The notes under the pieces: model-generated
What the model was told of the DNA's origin: nothing
The model's database searches: none
Seen by the model: the letters and a program-made list of their open reading frames with translations, nothing else
Made by a program: the position numbers and the translations under genes
NCBI GenBank assembly: GCA_963734065.1
Contig: CAVTFN010000003.1
Coordinates: forward strand, 1,488,001 to 1,552,000
DNA from: DATBLE01 sp963734065
GTDB lineage: Bacteria > Actinomycetota > Thermoleophilia > Gaiellales > Gaiellaceae
Direction of reading: 5' to 3'
DNA: 64,000 nucleotides
Shown here: in pieces, positions 48,027-55,645 of the stretch
How the letters are laid out: each line of letters starts with the position of its first letter
How positions within the stretch are numbered: position 1 is the stretch's first letter

Positions 48027-48785
48027 TCACGCTCGAACCGGGATGACCGCCCCTTCGAGCACGCGTACGCGGGCGCCGTAGTGCTCGGCGATCAGCGGCT
48101 CCGTCAACACCTCGCCGGCGGCGCCGTGGGCAACGACTCGCCCACTCGAGAGCAGGATCAGCCGCGAGGCGTACTGGCCGGCGAGGGTCAGGTCGTGCAT
48201 GGCGCCGACGACGGTCAAGCCCGCGCCGAGCCGGAGCGTGTCGATCAGCTCCATCGCCTCCTGCTGCCGGCCGGCGTCGAGCGCGCTCGTCGGTTCGTCG
48301 AGCAGGAGGAGCGGCGCCTGCTGTGCGATCGCCCGCGCCAGCACGGCCCGCTGCCGCTCGCCGCCGGACAGCGTCCCCAGCTCGCGGTCGGCCAGCTCGG
48401 CCAGGTCCAGGCGCGCGACCGCCGCCTCGGTGGCGGCGACGTCGTGACGGCTCTCGCTGCCCATGTACGAGACATAGGGCGTCCTGCCGAGGAGGACGTA
48501 CTCGTGCACCGTCATCCCTCCCGGCAGCAGCGGCGACTGCGGCACGACCGCGACCCGGCGGGCGACGTCGCGCCGCCGCAGCCGGCGGATCGGATCGCCG
48601 TCCAGGCGGATCTCACCCCGATGGCCGACCAGGCCGGCGACTGAACGCAGCAGCGTGGTCTTCCCCGCCCCGTTCGGCCCGATCAGCGTCACCCACTCGC
48701 CGCGCTCGACCGAGAACGAGACGCCGTCGACGACAGGGCGGCCGCCGAGCTCCACCGTCACGCGCTCGAGCGCGAGCGCCGTCAC
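48027..48785 (-). CDS. btuD: cobalamin/iron-type ABC transporter ATP-binding protein
   Basis: A 252-residue ATPase: TLIGPNGAGKTTLLRSVAGL (Walker A), VPQSPLLPGGMTVHEYVLLG (Q-loop), LGTLSGGERQRAVLARAIAQ (signature), LLLLDEPTSALDAG (Walker B, D-loop) and GAMHDLTLAGQYA (H-loop). It powers the permease encoded upstream. The order btuF-btuC-btuD with GTGA overlaps and a cobalamin riboswitch in front of the operon indicates vitamin B12 or a precursor as cargo. GTG 48785 overlaps the permease stop. Confidence 0.92.
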   Translation of the reverse strand: MTALALERVTVELGGRPVVDGVSFSVERGEWVTLIGPNGAGKTTLLRSVAGLVGHRGEIRLDGDPIRRLRRRDVARRVAVVPQSPLLPGGMTVHEYVLLGRTPYVSYMGSESRHDVAATEAAVARLDLAELADRELGTLSGGERQRAVLARAIAQQAPLLLLDEPTSALDAGRQQEAMELIDTLRLGAGLTVVGAMHDLTLAGQYASRLILLSSGRVVAHGAAGEVLTEPLIAEHYGARVRVLEGAVIPVRA

Positions 48786-49801
48786 CCCGCCATCCTCCGC
48801 GAGGTGCGCAGGACGACGGCGAAGAAGGGTGCCCCGAAGAACGCGGTGACCACGCCGATCGGCAGCTCGGCCGGCGACAGCGCCGTGCGGGCGATCACGT
48901 CGGCGAGGACGAGGAAGCCGCCGCCGACGAGGATGGAGAGCGGCAGCAGTAGCCGGTAGCTGGGCCCGGCGACGAGACGGATCGCGTGCGGGACGATGAT
49001 CCCGACGAAGCCGATCAGGCCGCTGACCGCGACGGCCGCCGCGGTGCCGACGGTCGCGCAGAGGACGACCGCCAGCCGCACGCGCCCGACGTTGACGCCG
49101 AGGCTCGTCGCCTCCTCGTCGCCGACGCTGAGCACGTCCAGCAGCCTGCGGTGCAGCAGGATCCCGGCGAGGGCGACGACGACGTACGGGAGCAGGATCA
49201 CCACGTCGCGCCACCCCGAGCTCGGCAGGCGGCCCAGGATCCACGAGTAGACCTCCTGGATCGTGTCCGAGTGCTGTTGCTGGACGAAGGTCTGCACCGC
49301 GGTGAAGAACGCGGCCACGGTCACGCCGGCCAGCACAAGCGTGGCGCCGCCGGAGCCGGTGCCGGCCGACCTTCCGATCGCGTAGGCGGCGACCACCGCC
49401 ACCGCCCCGCCGACGAACGCCGCGGGCGGGAGCGCGTTCTGGAAGTCGATGCTCCGCAGGTAGACGACGGCCAGCGTCGCCCCCAGCCCGGCGCCGGCGG
49501 CGACGCCGAGGAGATACGGGTCCGCCAGCGGGTTCCGGAAGACGCCCTGGTAGGAGGCACCGGCCGTCGCGAGCATCGCTCCGACCAGCGCTCCGAGCAC
49601 GACGCGCGGGATGCGGATGTCCCAGAGGATCGCCTCGTCCGCCGGCGAGAGCGGCGTCCGGACGTGCAGGAACGGGATCCTGGCGGCGGCCGACTGGAGC
49701 GCGTCGACGAGACCGATGTGCACCGGCCCGACCAGCGCGCCGACCACGAGCGAGGCTGCGAGGAAGAGGGACGCCGCCAGGATCCAGAGCCTGGGCGTCA
49801 C
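48782..49801 (-). CDS. btuC: cobalamin ABC transporter permease (FecCD family)
   Basis: A 339-residue permease with about ten helices. Family blocks: DIRIPRVVLGALVGAMLATA, SYQGVFRNPLADPYLLGVAA, LVLAGVTVAAFFTAVQTFV, WILGRLPSSGWRDVVILLPY and GLIGFVGIIVPHAIRLVAGP. The last is the coupling-helix region seen in BtuC and FhuB. GTG 49801 overlaps the btuF stop, and its own stop overlaps btuD. Substrate assignment rests on the riboswitch. Confidence 0.93.
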   Translation of the reverse strand: MTPRLWILAASLFLAASLVVGALVGPVHIGLVDALQSAAARIPFLHVRTPLSPADEAILWDIRIPRVVLGALVGAMLATAGASYQGVFRNPLADPYLLGVAAGAGLGATLAVVYLRSIDFQNALPPAAFVGGAVAVVAAYAIGRSAGTGSGGATLVLAGVTVAAFFTAVQTFVQQQHSDTIQEVYSWILGRLPSSGWRDVVILLPYVVVALAGILLHRRLLDVLSVGDEEATSLGVNVGRVRLAVVLCATVGTAAAVAVSGLIGFVGIIVPHAIRLVAGPSYRLLLPLSILVGGGFLVLADVIARTALSPAELPIGVVTAFFGAPFFAVVLRTSRRMAG

Positions 49802-50655
49802 CGGCGCAGGTGTGCCAGGGCGCCGGCGATCGCGCGGACGAAGTTGACGATCCGCGGCCCCCAGCGGGACGCAATCGAGTCGTCGATCCGGACGATCGTG
49901 CCGGTCTTCACCGCCGCCACGCTGCTCCAGCCGGGACGCGCGGCGACCGTCTTCGCCGACTGCGCGCAGCAGTTGATGTCGGCGAGGACGACGATGTCCG
50001 GGCTCTGGGAGACGACGTACTCGGCCGAGAGCTTCGGATAGCCGCCGCTGCCGGCGGTGTCCGCGGCGTCGGCGATGTTCTTCAGCCCGAACAGGGAGTA
50101 CACCCGCCCGACGAACGTGCTCGAGGTGACCGTGTAGAGGTCGGGGCCGAGCTCGTGGAACACGGTCAGCCCACGCGCCCGTGGGGTGCTCTTGGTCACA
50201 AGGGCCGCGATCTGACGCTTCATCGACGCGACGAGCCGCGTCGCCCTGGGCAGGTGGCCCGTGACCCGGCCCAGCGCGAGGATCTGCGCATACGCTCCGT
50301 CGAGGTTCGTAGCCGCGTCCTGGACGAGCACGCGGATTCCGAGCCTGCGCAGCGTGGCCACGAGGCCGTTCGGATCGTAGGAGGCGACGACGAGATCGGG
50401 CTTGTAGCCGGCGATCGCCTCGACGTTGGGGGTGAAGCCGGACAGCGAGGTGTGCGGCGCCTGCTTCGGGTAGTCCGACTGGTTGTCGACGGCGACGACC
50501 TGCGGCCCGGCGCCGATCGCGAACAGCGACTCGGTCGCCGTCGGCGAGAGCGAGACGATCCGATGGGGCACGGCGGCAGGCGCCGCCTGGGATCCCGAGG
50601 CGGCGACGGGCACCACCACGAGGAGCGCGAGAAGAGCTGTGAGAAGCCTGGACAC
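49798..50655 (-). CDS. btuF: cobalamin ABC transporter substrate-binding protein
   Basis: A 285-residue secreted binding protein. GTG 50655 with AAGGAGG 4 bases upstream gives the signal peptide SRLLTALLALLVVVPVAASG. Mature blocks: RIVSLSPTATESLFAIGAGP, VVAVDNQSDYPKQAPHT, GFTPNVEAIAGYKPDLVVAS, and VFHELGPDLYTVTSSTFVG; this is the class III (helical-backbone) periplasmic-binding fold. No lipobox is seen, unlike many Gram-positive binding proteins. The riboswitch precedes it. Confidence 0.92.
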   Translation of the reverse strand: MSRLLTALLALLVVVPVAASGSQAAPAAVPHRIVSLSPTATESLFAIGAGPQVVAVDNQSDYPKQAPHTSLSGFTPNVEAIAGYKPDLVVASYDPNGLVATLRRLGIRVLVQDAATNLDGAYAQILALGRVTGHLPRATRLVASMKRQIAALVTKSTPRARGLTVFHELGPDLYTVTSSTFVGRVYSLFGLKNIADAADTAGSGGYPKLSAEYVVSQSPDIVVLADINCCAQSAKTVAARPGWSSVAAVKTGTIVRIDDSIASRWGPRIVNFVRAIAGALAHLRR

Positions 50656-50682
50656 GAATCCTCCTTCCGCGAGGGGGATAGA

Positions 50683-50724
50683 GAATCTGTGCCTGTCCCG
50701 TTCTGTGGGGACTGGCACCGATTC
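50683..50724 (-). promoter_or_regulatory. long imperfect hairpin between the riboswitch aptamer and btuF
   Basis: Arms 50683-50699 and 50708-50724 are 17 bp with two mismatches (GAATC...GTCCC against GGGAC...GATTC). On the minus strand it lies between aptamer and btuF start, the place for the expression platform. No T-run follows. It may also be a dispersed palindrome. Confidence 0.55.
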
Positions 50725-50736
50725 CGTTTCCTTTTG

Positions 50737-50907
50737 ACGGCGGGCGGCAGGTCTTCTGACTCGGGGCTCCCCCGTCGCCGCCTTCCCGGGCCTCGCGGCC
50801 CAGTGGCTTCCCTGGCGACGGGCATCTCCCCTTACAGCGGCGGGACCGTCCCGGACTCGCACCGGGTTCCCTGACCGCGCGCCTATGTGGTCGCGGAGCC
50901 TATCACC
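50737..50907 (-). promoter_or_regulatory. cobalamin (adenosylcobalamin) riboswitch
   Basis: On the minus strand GGGAACCCGGTGCGAGTCCG, then CCCGCCGCTGTAAGG (the B12-box core, GCCACTG-like) and CCGAGTCAGAAGACCTGCC match the conserved cobalamin aptamer blocks in order. It is followed by btuFCD, which fits control of B12 uptake by B12 availability. Confidence 0.93.
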
Positions 50908-50945
50908 CTGCCTGACCCGTCCCGCCGCTCGTAGAATCCGCGGGC

Positions 50946-51167
50946 ATGGAGCGAAAGGACGTCGGCGACCGGCAGCTAGACGCGCTACTCGAGCGTCTCG
51001 ACCGCCTCGTCGCCGAGATCCACGGCCTCAACCGGCGGCTGGATGCGGGCGAGAACCTCGCGCCGCTCGTCTACGAGCTGCGTGCGCTGAACGAGTCCCT
51101 CTCCGCCCTCGCGTACGCCGCGCTCGGCTCGCAGGGGCCGCAGGTGCGCCGCCGCCGCGCGAGCTAG
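50946..51167 (+). CDS. small coiled-coil protein of unknown function
   Basis: A 73-residue protein, MERKDVGDRQLDALLERLDR and so on, with heptad-like Leu spacing (LDRLVAEIHGLNRRL; LAPLVYELRALNESLSALAY) that suggests a helical, probably coiled-coil structure, and a basic tail (VRRRRAS). No family known. The stop shares bases with the convergent PQQ-dehydrogenase gene. It diverges from the riboswitch transcript. Confidence 0.55.
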   Translation: MERKDVGDRQLDALLERLDRLVAEIHGLNRRLDAGENLAPLVYELRALNESLSALAYAALGSQGPQVRRRRAS

Positions 51168-52255
51168 CCGGCGATCCGGTAGATCGTGCCGCCCTGCGAG
51201 ACGGCGTAGAGGCCGCCCCGCGCGTCCTCGCCGAACGACGACAGCGACGGAACCTTGAACGCCTCGCGCCGGAACGCGGTCATCTTGCCCTTGACCACCT
51301 TGAAGCTCCAGACGGTGCCCGAGCAGTAGTCGCCGTAGAAGTAACGGCCGACCAGGTCCTTCCGCGCCTTCCCGCGGTAGACGAAGCCGCCGGTGACCGA
51401 GCAGCCGAGCGCGTGCGAGTAGACCTGGATCGGGCCGCGGTACGGCCCGCGCGGGTCCAGCTTGCGTGAGCGGTCGTACGGCGCACGCCCCTCGTAGACC
51501 GCCCAGCCGAAGTTCATCACCTGGTTGAGCCTCGCCCGGGGCACGTAGTCGATCTCCTCCCAGTTCCCCTGGCCTACGTCGGCGATGTAGAGGTCGCCGG
51601 TGGCGCGGTCGAACGAGAAGCGCCACGGGTTGCGCAGCCCGTACTCCGCCAGCACCGGCTGCGGGCTCGCAGCGTCGACGTCCAGCTTCCAGATCTTCGC
51701 GAGCTTGTTCGTGAAGGTCTGGCCGTTGTTGTTGGGATCGCCGCCGGAGCCGCCGTCGCCCATGCCGATGTAGAGCATGCCGTCCGGCCCGAACGCGAGC
51801 TGGCCGCCGTTGTGGTTCGCGAAGGGCTGCTTCTCGAAGAAGAGCTGGCGCGCCGACGACTCGATCGCGCGAGTGCCGTCGGAGCGGTACTCGACCACGC
51901 GCGTGTCGCCGTTCGTGTCGGTGTAGTCGACGTAGAAGAGGTGGTTCTGCGCGTAGCGCGGATGGAAGGCGACCGAGAGCAGCCCCTGCTCGCCGCCGCT
52001 TCGGACCAGGTTCTGGATGTCGAGGAACGGCTGGGCCTGAAGCCTGCCGTTCTGGATCACCCGAATCGTGCCCTTCTGCTCGACCGCGTACAGCCGGCCG
52101 GGCTCGCTCGCAGGCGCGGCGAGATGGATGGGCGAGTCGAGCCCGCGCACGATCACGACCGGCCTGATCGGCTTCGGCGCCGCGGCCTGTGCCGGGCCGA
52201 CCAGCGCGAGCCCGAGCGTGAGCAGGAGGAACGCGCTAGCTCTTGAGCAGGACAC
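51164..52255 (-). CDS. PQQ-dependent sugar dehydrogenase-like secreted protein
   Basis: A 363-residue beta-propeller. Signal peptide SRASAFLLLTLGLALVGPAQ. Motifs: GGEQGLLSVAFHPRYAQNHL, NHNGGQLAFGPDGMLYIGMG, DGGSGGDPNNNGQT, YGLRNPWRFSFDRATGDLYI, ADVGQGNWEEIDYVPR: the Gdh/sorbosone dehydrogenase (GSDH) family, soluble aldose dehydrogenases that use PQQ and calcium. The His and Arg for PQQ binding appear in HNGG and LRNPWRF. The substrate sugar is unknown. The start overlaps the TrkA stop by 20 bases, so they may be co-transcribed. Confidence 0.85.
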   Translation of the reverse strand: MSCSRASAFLLLTLGLALVGPAQAAAPKPIRPVVIVRGLDSPIHLAAPASEPGRLYAVEQKGTIRVIQNGRLQAQPFLDIQNLVRSGGEQGLLSVAFHPRYAQNHLFYVDYTDTNGDTRVVEYRSDGTRAIESSARQLFFEKQPFANHNGGQLAFGPDGMLYIGMGDGGSGGDPNNNGQTFTNKLAKIWKLDVDAASPQPVLAEYGLRNPWRFSFDRATGDLYIADVGQGNWEEIDYVPRARLNQVMNFGWAVYEGRAPYDRSRKLDPRGPYRGPIQVYSHALGCSVTGGFVYRGKARKDLVGRYFYGDYCSGTVWSFKVVKGKMTAFRREAFKVPSLSSFGEDARGGLYAVSQGGTIYRIAG

Positions 52256-52898
52256 GCCGGAGCTCGTCCTCTTTCCCCGGCTGGAGGATGGCCAGGACCT
52301 GGTCGCCCGCGCGCAGCGAGGTGTCGCCGTCGGCGATCTCGAACTGGCCGTTCCGCTTCACCGAGATCAGCCGGGCGCCCTCGGGGAGCTGCAGCCGGTC
52401 GATGCGGGTGCCGGCGCAGTCGGCGTCCGGCGGGATCAGGACCTCGACGATCTCGACGTTCTCCTTCGGCAGCTCGAGCAGGTGGACGAGGCCGTGCTCG
52501 GGCACCTCGTGCTCGATCAGGGCCATGATCGACGAGGTGGCGCAGACGGTCGGCGAGACCCCGAGCAGGTCGAAGTGCACCTGGTTGCGCGGGTCGTTGA
52601 CGCGCGCGATCACCTTGTCGACGCCGTAGCGCTCGCGGGCGAGCTGGCAGATGACGATGTTGTCCTCGTCGTCGCCGGTGACCGCGACCACGATGCTCGG
52701 CGGCCGCTGGATCCCGGCGCGCTCGAGCACGAAGATCTCGGTCGCGTCGCCGTGGACGACCACGTGCTCGAGCTCGTCCTCCAGGCGTTCGAACCGGTCG
52801 CGGCGCTGCTCGATCAGCGTCACCTCGTGCCCGACGCGGAGCAGGCTGCGCGCGAGGTTCGCGCCGATCTTGCCTCCACCTACGATCAGGACGTACAT
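52236..52898 (-). CDS. TrkA/KtrA-type RCK protein (N and C domains)
   Basis: A 220-residue protein: MYVLIVGGGKIGANLARSLL (Rossmann), VTLIEQRRDRFERLEDELEH with the acidic end of beta 2 and HGDATEIFVLERAGIQRPPS, VVAVTGDDEDNIVICQLARE. The RCK-C part is LLELPKENVEIVEVLIPPDA and SLRAGDQVLAILQPG. Such regulators bind NAD(H) and ADP/ATP and gate Trk/Ktr K+ channels. No TrkH/KtrB gene is present; a second RCK-N protein and two APC-USP permeases lie upstream, so they may be partners. It lies 6 bases from the next gene. Confidence 0.88.
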   Translation of the reverse strand: MYVLIVGGGKIGANLARSLLRVGHEVTLIEQRRDRFERLEDELEHVVVHGDATEIFVLERAGIQRPPSIVVAVTGDDEDNIVICQLARERYGVDKVIARVNDPRNQVHFDLLGVSPTVCATSSIMALIEHEVPEHGLVHLLELPKENVEIVEVLIPPDADCAGTRIDRLQLPEGARLISVKRNGQFEIADGDTSLRAGDQVLAILQPGKEDELRRVLLKS

Positions 52899-52904
52899 CG
52901 GCCG

Positions 52905-53330
52905 TTACACCTGCGCCGGCTGCGGGACGTCGCACGCGCGGACGGCCTCGGTCAGCCGCTCGATCGCGTTCGAGGTCGGGCAGACGGTGCGCATCCCCTG
53001 CTGCGCGTAGAACTCGGCACGGGCCGGGTCGAGCAGGCGGACGACGACGCAGTCGATTCCGAACCGCTTCTGGACGACCTGGCCGACCACGATGTTGGTG
53101 TTGTCGCCGTCGGTCGCGACCACGACCGCGTCGGCGTCCTCGATCCCGGCTCGGCGCAGCACGGACGTGTCCATGCCGTGACCGACGACGAAGCCGCCGC
53201 TCCAGCCCTCACCGAGGCGACCGAGCGCCTCCTCCTTCTCGTCGACGGCGACGACGTCCCAGCCCTCTTCCTGCAGCTGGGTCGCGACGGTCGACCCGAC
53301 CCGGCCGCAGCCGATCACGATCGCCTTCAT
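52905..53330 (-). CDS. TrkA-N domain protein (RCK-N only)
   Basis: A 141-residue protein: MKAIVIGCGRVGSTVATQLQ, VVAVDEKEEALGRLGEGWSG, VVGHGMDTSVLRRAGIEDAD, VVATDGDNTNIVVGQVVQKR. Only the NAD-binding domain is present; the RCK-C ligand domain is missing, in contrast to its neighbour at 52236. The two probably form a hetero-oligomer (TrkA-like split), like KtrC/KtrD pairs. It is 56 bases downstream of an APC permease gene. Confidence 0.85.
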   Translation of the reverse strand: MKAIVIGCGRVGSTVATQLQEEGWDVVAVDEKEEALGRLGEGWSGGFVVGHGMDTSVLRRAGIEDADAVVVATDGDNTNIVVGQVVQKRFGIDCVVVRLLDPARAEFYAQQGMRTVCPTSNAIERLTEAVRACDVPQPAQV

Positions 53331-53386
53331 CAGGGCTTCAGCGTAGCCCAGCGGTCAAGCATCGCAACCGCCCAGCCGATCGGAGG

Positions 53387-55312
53387 CTAGGAGAGCGCCG
53401 CCTCCTCCTCGAGGAGGCCCTGCGGGTAGGCGAGCACCATCACCTCGCAGGGCGCCCGGCGCAGCACGTAGTCGACCGTGGGGCTGAAGAAGCGCGACTG
53501 GCGCCGCCAGCGGGGAGCAGAGCCCATCACGATCAGGTCGGCGCCGAGTTCGCGTGCCTTCTCCACGATCGCCTCGCCGATCGCGCGCGCGCGGACGGTG
53601 TCGCCCTCGATCGTCACGCCGTGCTCCCCCGCCAGCGTCCGCGCATCCTCCAGCGACGCGCTCGCCCGCTCCTGCTGGTCGGCCACCTCCGCGTCGAGCG
53701 GAAGCGACAGGGGGACGCGGATCACGTGCAGGGCGTTGATCGTGCCCCCTCGCTCCTCGGCGAGCTTGATCGCGGTCGCCAGCATCTCCTCGCCGATCGG
53801 CCCGAGCTTGACCGGGACGAGGATCCGTTCGTACTCGCCCTCACCGGCGGGAACGAGGTCCGGGACCGGGGCAGCGACGTGCTCGAGCAGCCCCGCTCCG
53901 CGGCGGGCCCGCGCGTAGACGTAGAGGCAGGCGCCGAGAAGCAGCCAGGCGGGACCGCCGATCCTCGCCGCGGCGTGCGTGGAGAGCGAGACCACCCAGA
54001 GCGCGACCACGAGCGGGATGCCGAGCAGCGCAGCGACCGGGACAGGACGGCCCCGGATGCGGACGTTCAGCGGGACGACGTACGGTCGCGGCAGGTCGGG
54101 CTCGGTGAAGCGCAGGCGCACGACCGCCGCCTGCGCGATTGCGAAGGTGATCAGCACTCCGAAGCTGTAGAGGCTGGCGAGGAACCGGGCCTCGCGACCG
54201 ACCGAGGCGGAGACGATCACGAGCGTGATCGAGACCGCGGCGGCGCCGAGGATCGCCGCGGGCGGCAGCGTGCTGCGCCGGCCGAATGTCCCGAACGTGT
54301 GCGGCAGCATCTGATGCCGGCCGAGCGAGTAGACGACTCGGCCCACGCCTGAGATCGAGGTGGTCGCGGCTGCGAGCAGGACGCCCGCGCCGGTCAGGCC
54401 GACCATCACGCGCAGGATGTCGACGAGCAGGGCCGGCATGTGCCCGTCGAAGGCAGAGACGATCCCGACCAGCGGTGCCTGGATCCAGTCCGTGGCCAGG
54501 CGCGTCGTGACGGAGTCGGAGCCGGTGACCGCGGGGAAGGCGGCCACTGCGACCACGCCGACCAGCGCAGACACCAGCACCGCCGCCCCGAGGCCGACGA
54601 ACAGGCTGCGCGGCATGCTCTTACCGGGCTCCCGCGCCTCCTGCGCCAGGTTGGCGAGCGTCTCCAGGCCGGTGTACGCGAGCATCGCCACGGGCAGCGC
54701 GAAGGCAAGCGAGTGCCAGGTCGGTGCGACGCCCGGGTGGGCGCCGTGCCCGAGGTCCGACGGCGAGAACAGGAAGGCAAAGCCGAGCACGATCAGGATC
54801 ACGTCCGTGATGAACGCGACCACCGCGACGACGATCGCGATCCGGTAGAGACCCGGCCGGCGGATCAGCCGCAGCAGAGTGATCGCGAGCACGATGAACA
54901 CGGCGGCGACCACGTCCCACGGGTGGCGCGTCAACCGCAGCCAGCCGATCGCTTCCCCGAAGTAGTGCGGCATGAAGAGGGCGGCGAGCGCAATCACGAT
55001 CGTGTAGTCGAGGAGCAGCACCCAGCCGGTCAGGAACCCGATCGGGTCGTTGAACGCCCGGCGCGCGAGCATCGCCGCGCCGCCCGTCTCGGGGATTGCG
55101 GCCGTGCCCTCGGCGTACGAGAGGGCGACGAGCATGAAAACCGCGCCGGCGACGAGGAGCACCCACGGCGTCAGCCCGAGCGCGAAGAGGGCGACGATCC
55201 CGAGCGCGAAGTAGATCGACGAGCCGACCTCGCCGTACGCAACCGACGCGAGCGACTCCTCGCTGAGGCTGCGGACGAGCCCAGGGAGACGCCGTCTCGG
55301 CCGGGGGCTCAT
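53387..55312 (-). CDS. APC-superfamily permease with C-terminal universal-stress-protein domain (copy 1)
   Basis: A 641-residue protein from ATG 55312. Twelve or so helices follow LSEESLASVAYGEVGSSIYF; the motif G-x-x-x-S and the YGEVGSSIYFALG signature are APC/amino acid permease-like. The C-terminal about 150 residues (EYERILVPVKLGPIGEEMLA, INALHVIRVPLSLPLDAEVA, ADLIVMGSAPRWRRQSRF) form a USP-like nucleotide domain. KimA, the Bacillus K+ importer, has the same permease-plus-cytosolic-domain plan. Neighbouring TrkA proteins raise the same idea here. The ATG overlaps the stop of a 56-residue gene. Confidence 0.85.
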   Translation of the reverse strand: MSPRPRRRLPGLVRSLSEESLASVAYGEVGSSIYFALGIVALFALGLTPWVLLVAGAVFMLVALSYAEGTAAIPETGGAAMLARRAFNDPIGFLTGWVLLLDYTIVIALAALFMPHYFGEAIGWLRLTRHPWDVVAAVFIVLAITLLRLIRRPGLYRIAIVVAVVAFITDVILIVLGFAFLFSPSDLGHGAHPGVAPTWHSLAFALPVAMLAYTGLETLANLAQEAREPGKSMPRSLFVGLGAAVLVSALVGVVAVAAFPAVTGSDSVTTRLATDWIQAPLVGIVSAFDGHMPALLVDILRVMVGLTGAGVLLAAATTSISGVGRVVYSLGRHQMLPHTFGTFGRRSTLPPAAILGAAAVSITLVIVSASVGREARFLASLYSFGVLITFAIAQAAVVRLRFTEPDLPRPYVVPLNVRIRGRPVPVAALLGIPLVVALWVVSLSTHAAARIGGPAWLLLGACLYVYARARRGAGLLEHVAAPVPDLVPAGEGEYERILVPVKLGPIGEEMLATAIKLAEERGGTINALHVIRVPLSLPLDAEVADQQERASASLEDARTLAGEHGVTIEGDTVRARAIGEAIVEKARELGADLIVMGSAPRWRRQSRFFSPTVDYVLRRAPCEVMVLAYPQGLLEEEAALS

Positions 55313-55479
55313 CTGGTGGCCAGGTAGAGCCGGAGGGCGCCCGCCGCGACCAGCATGGCGCCGATGATCAGGCCAAGACCGCCGCCGACGCCGGCCTGGA
55401 TCGTGCGTGTGATCACGACGAGACCCAGCACGACCAGGAGCGCGGAGATCGCTGCCGTTCCCCGGCGTCGCACGCTCAT
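55309..55479 (-). CDS. 56-residue two-helix membrane protein
   Basis: From ATG 55479: SVRRRGTAAISALLVVLGLV, VITRTIQAGVGGGLGLIIGA and MLVAAGALRLYLATR. Two hydrophobic helices with a basic N-terminus (MSVRRR). The stop overlaps the APC-permease ATG (ATGA), which supports a real, co-translated gene and perhaps an accessory subunit. The extra upstream frame is basic and unlikely. No family is known. Confidence 0.6.
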   Translation of the reverse strand: MSVRRRGTAAISALLVVLGLVVITRTIQAGVGGGLGLIIGAMLVAAGALRLYLATR

Positions 55480-55585
55480 CGCCCTCCGGACCAGGACCGG
55501 CAAGCGGTTTCCGCCGCCGCGACCGACATGGCGGGCGCGGCCGACAACCGTCGCTGAGGTGCGCACGCTTTCGGGGAAGGGGGCT

Positions 55586-55614
55586 CACGGGGGAAACCGG
55601 CCGTTTCCCCCGTG
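55586..55614 (-). terminator. strong hairpin after the second APC-USP gene
   Basis: CACGGGGGAAAC (55586-55597), loop CGGCC, GTTTCCCCCGTG (55603-55614): a perfect 12-bp stem 31 bases downstream of the stop at 55646. A nearly identical element is at 57809-57835. Confidence 0.7.
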
Positions 55615-55645
55615 CGACCGAGCCAGCGCGAAGCGCTGCGAGCGT

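Noticed and set aside
50885..51469. Plus-strand frame of nearly 195 codons after the riboswitch
   Set aside because: Overlaps a small gene in another frame and antiparallels the dehydrogenase; Arg/Ala-rich with no features.
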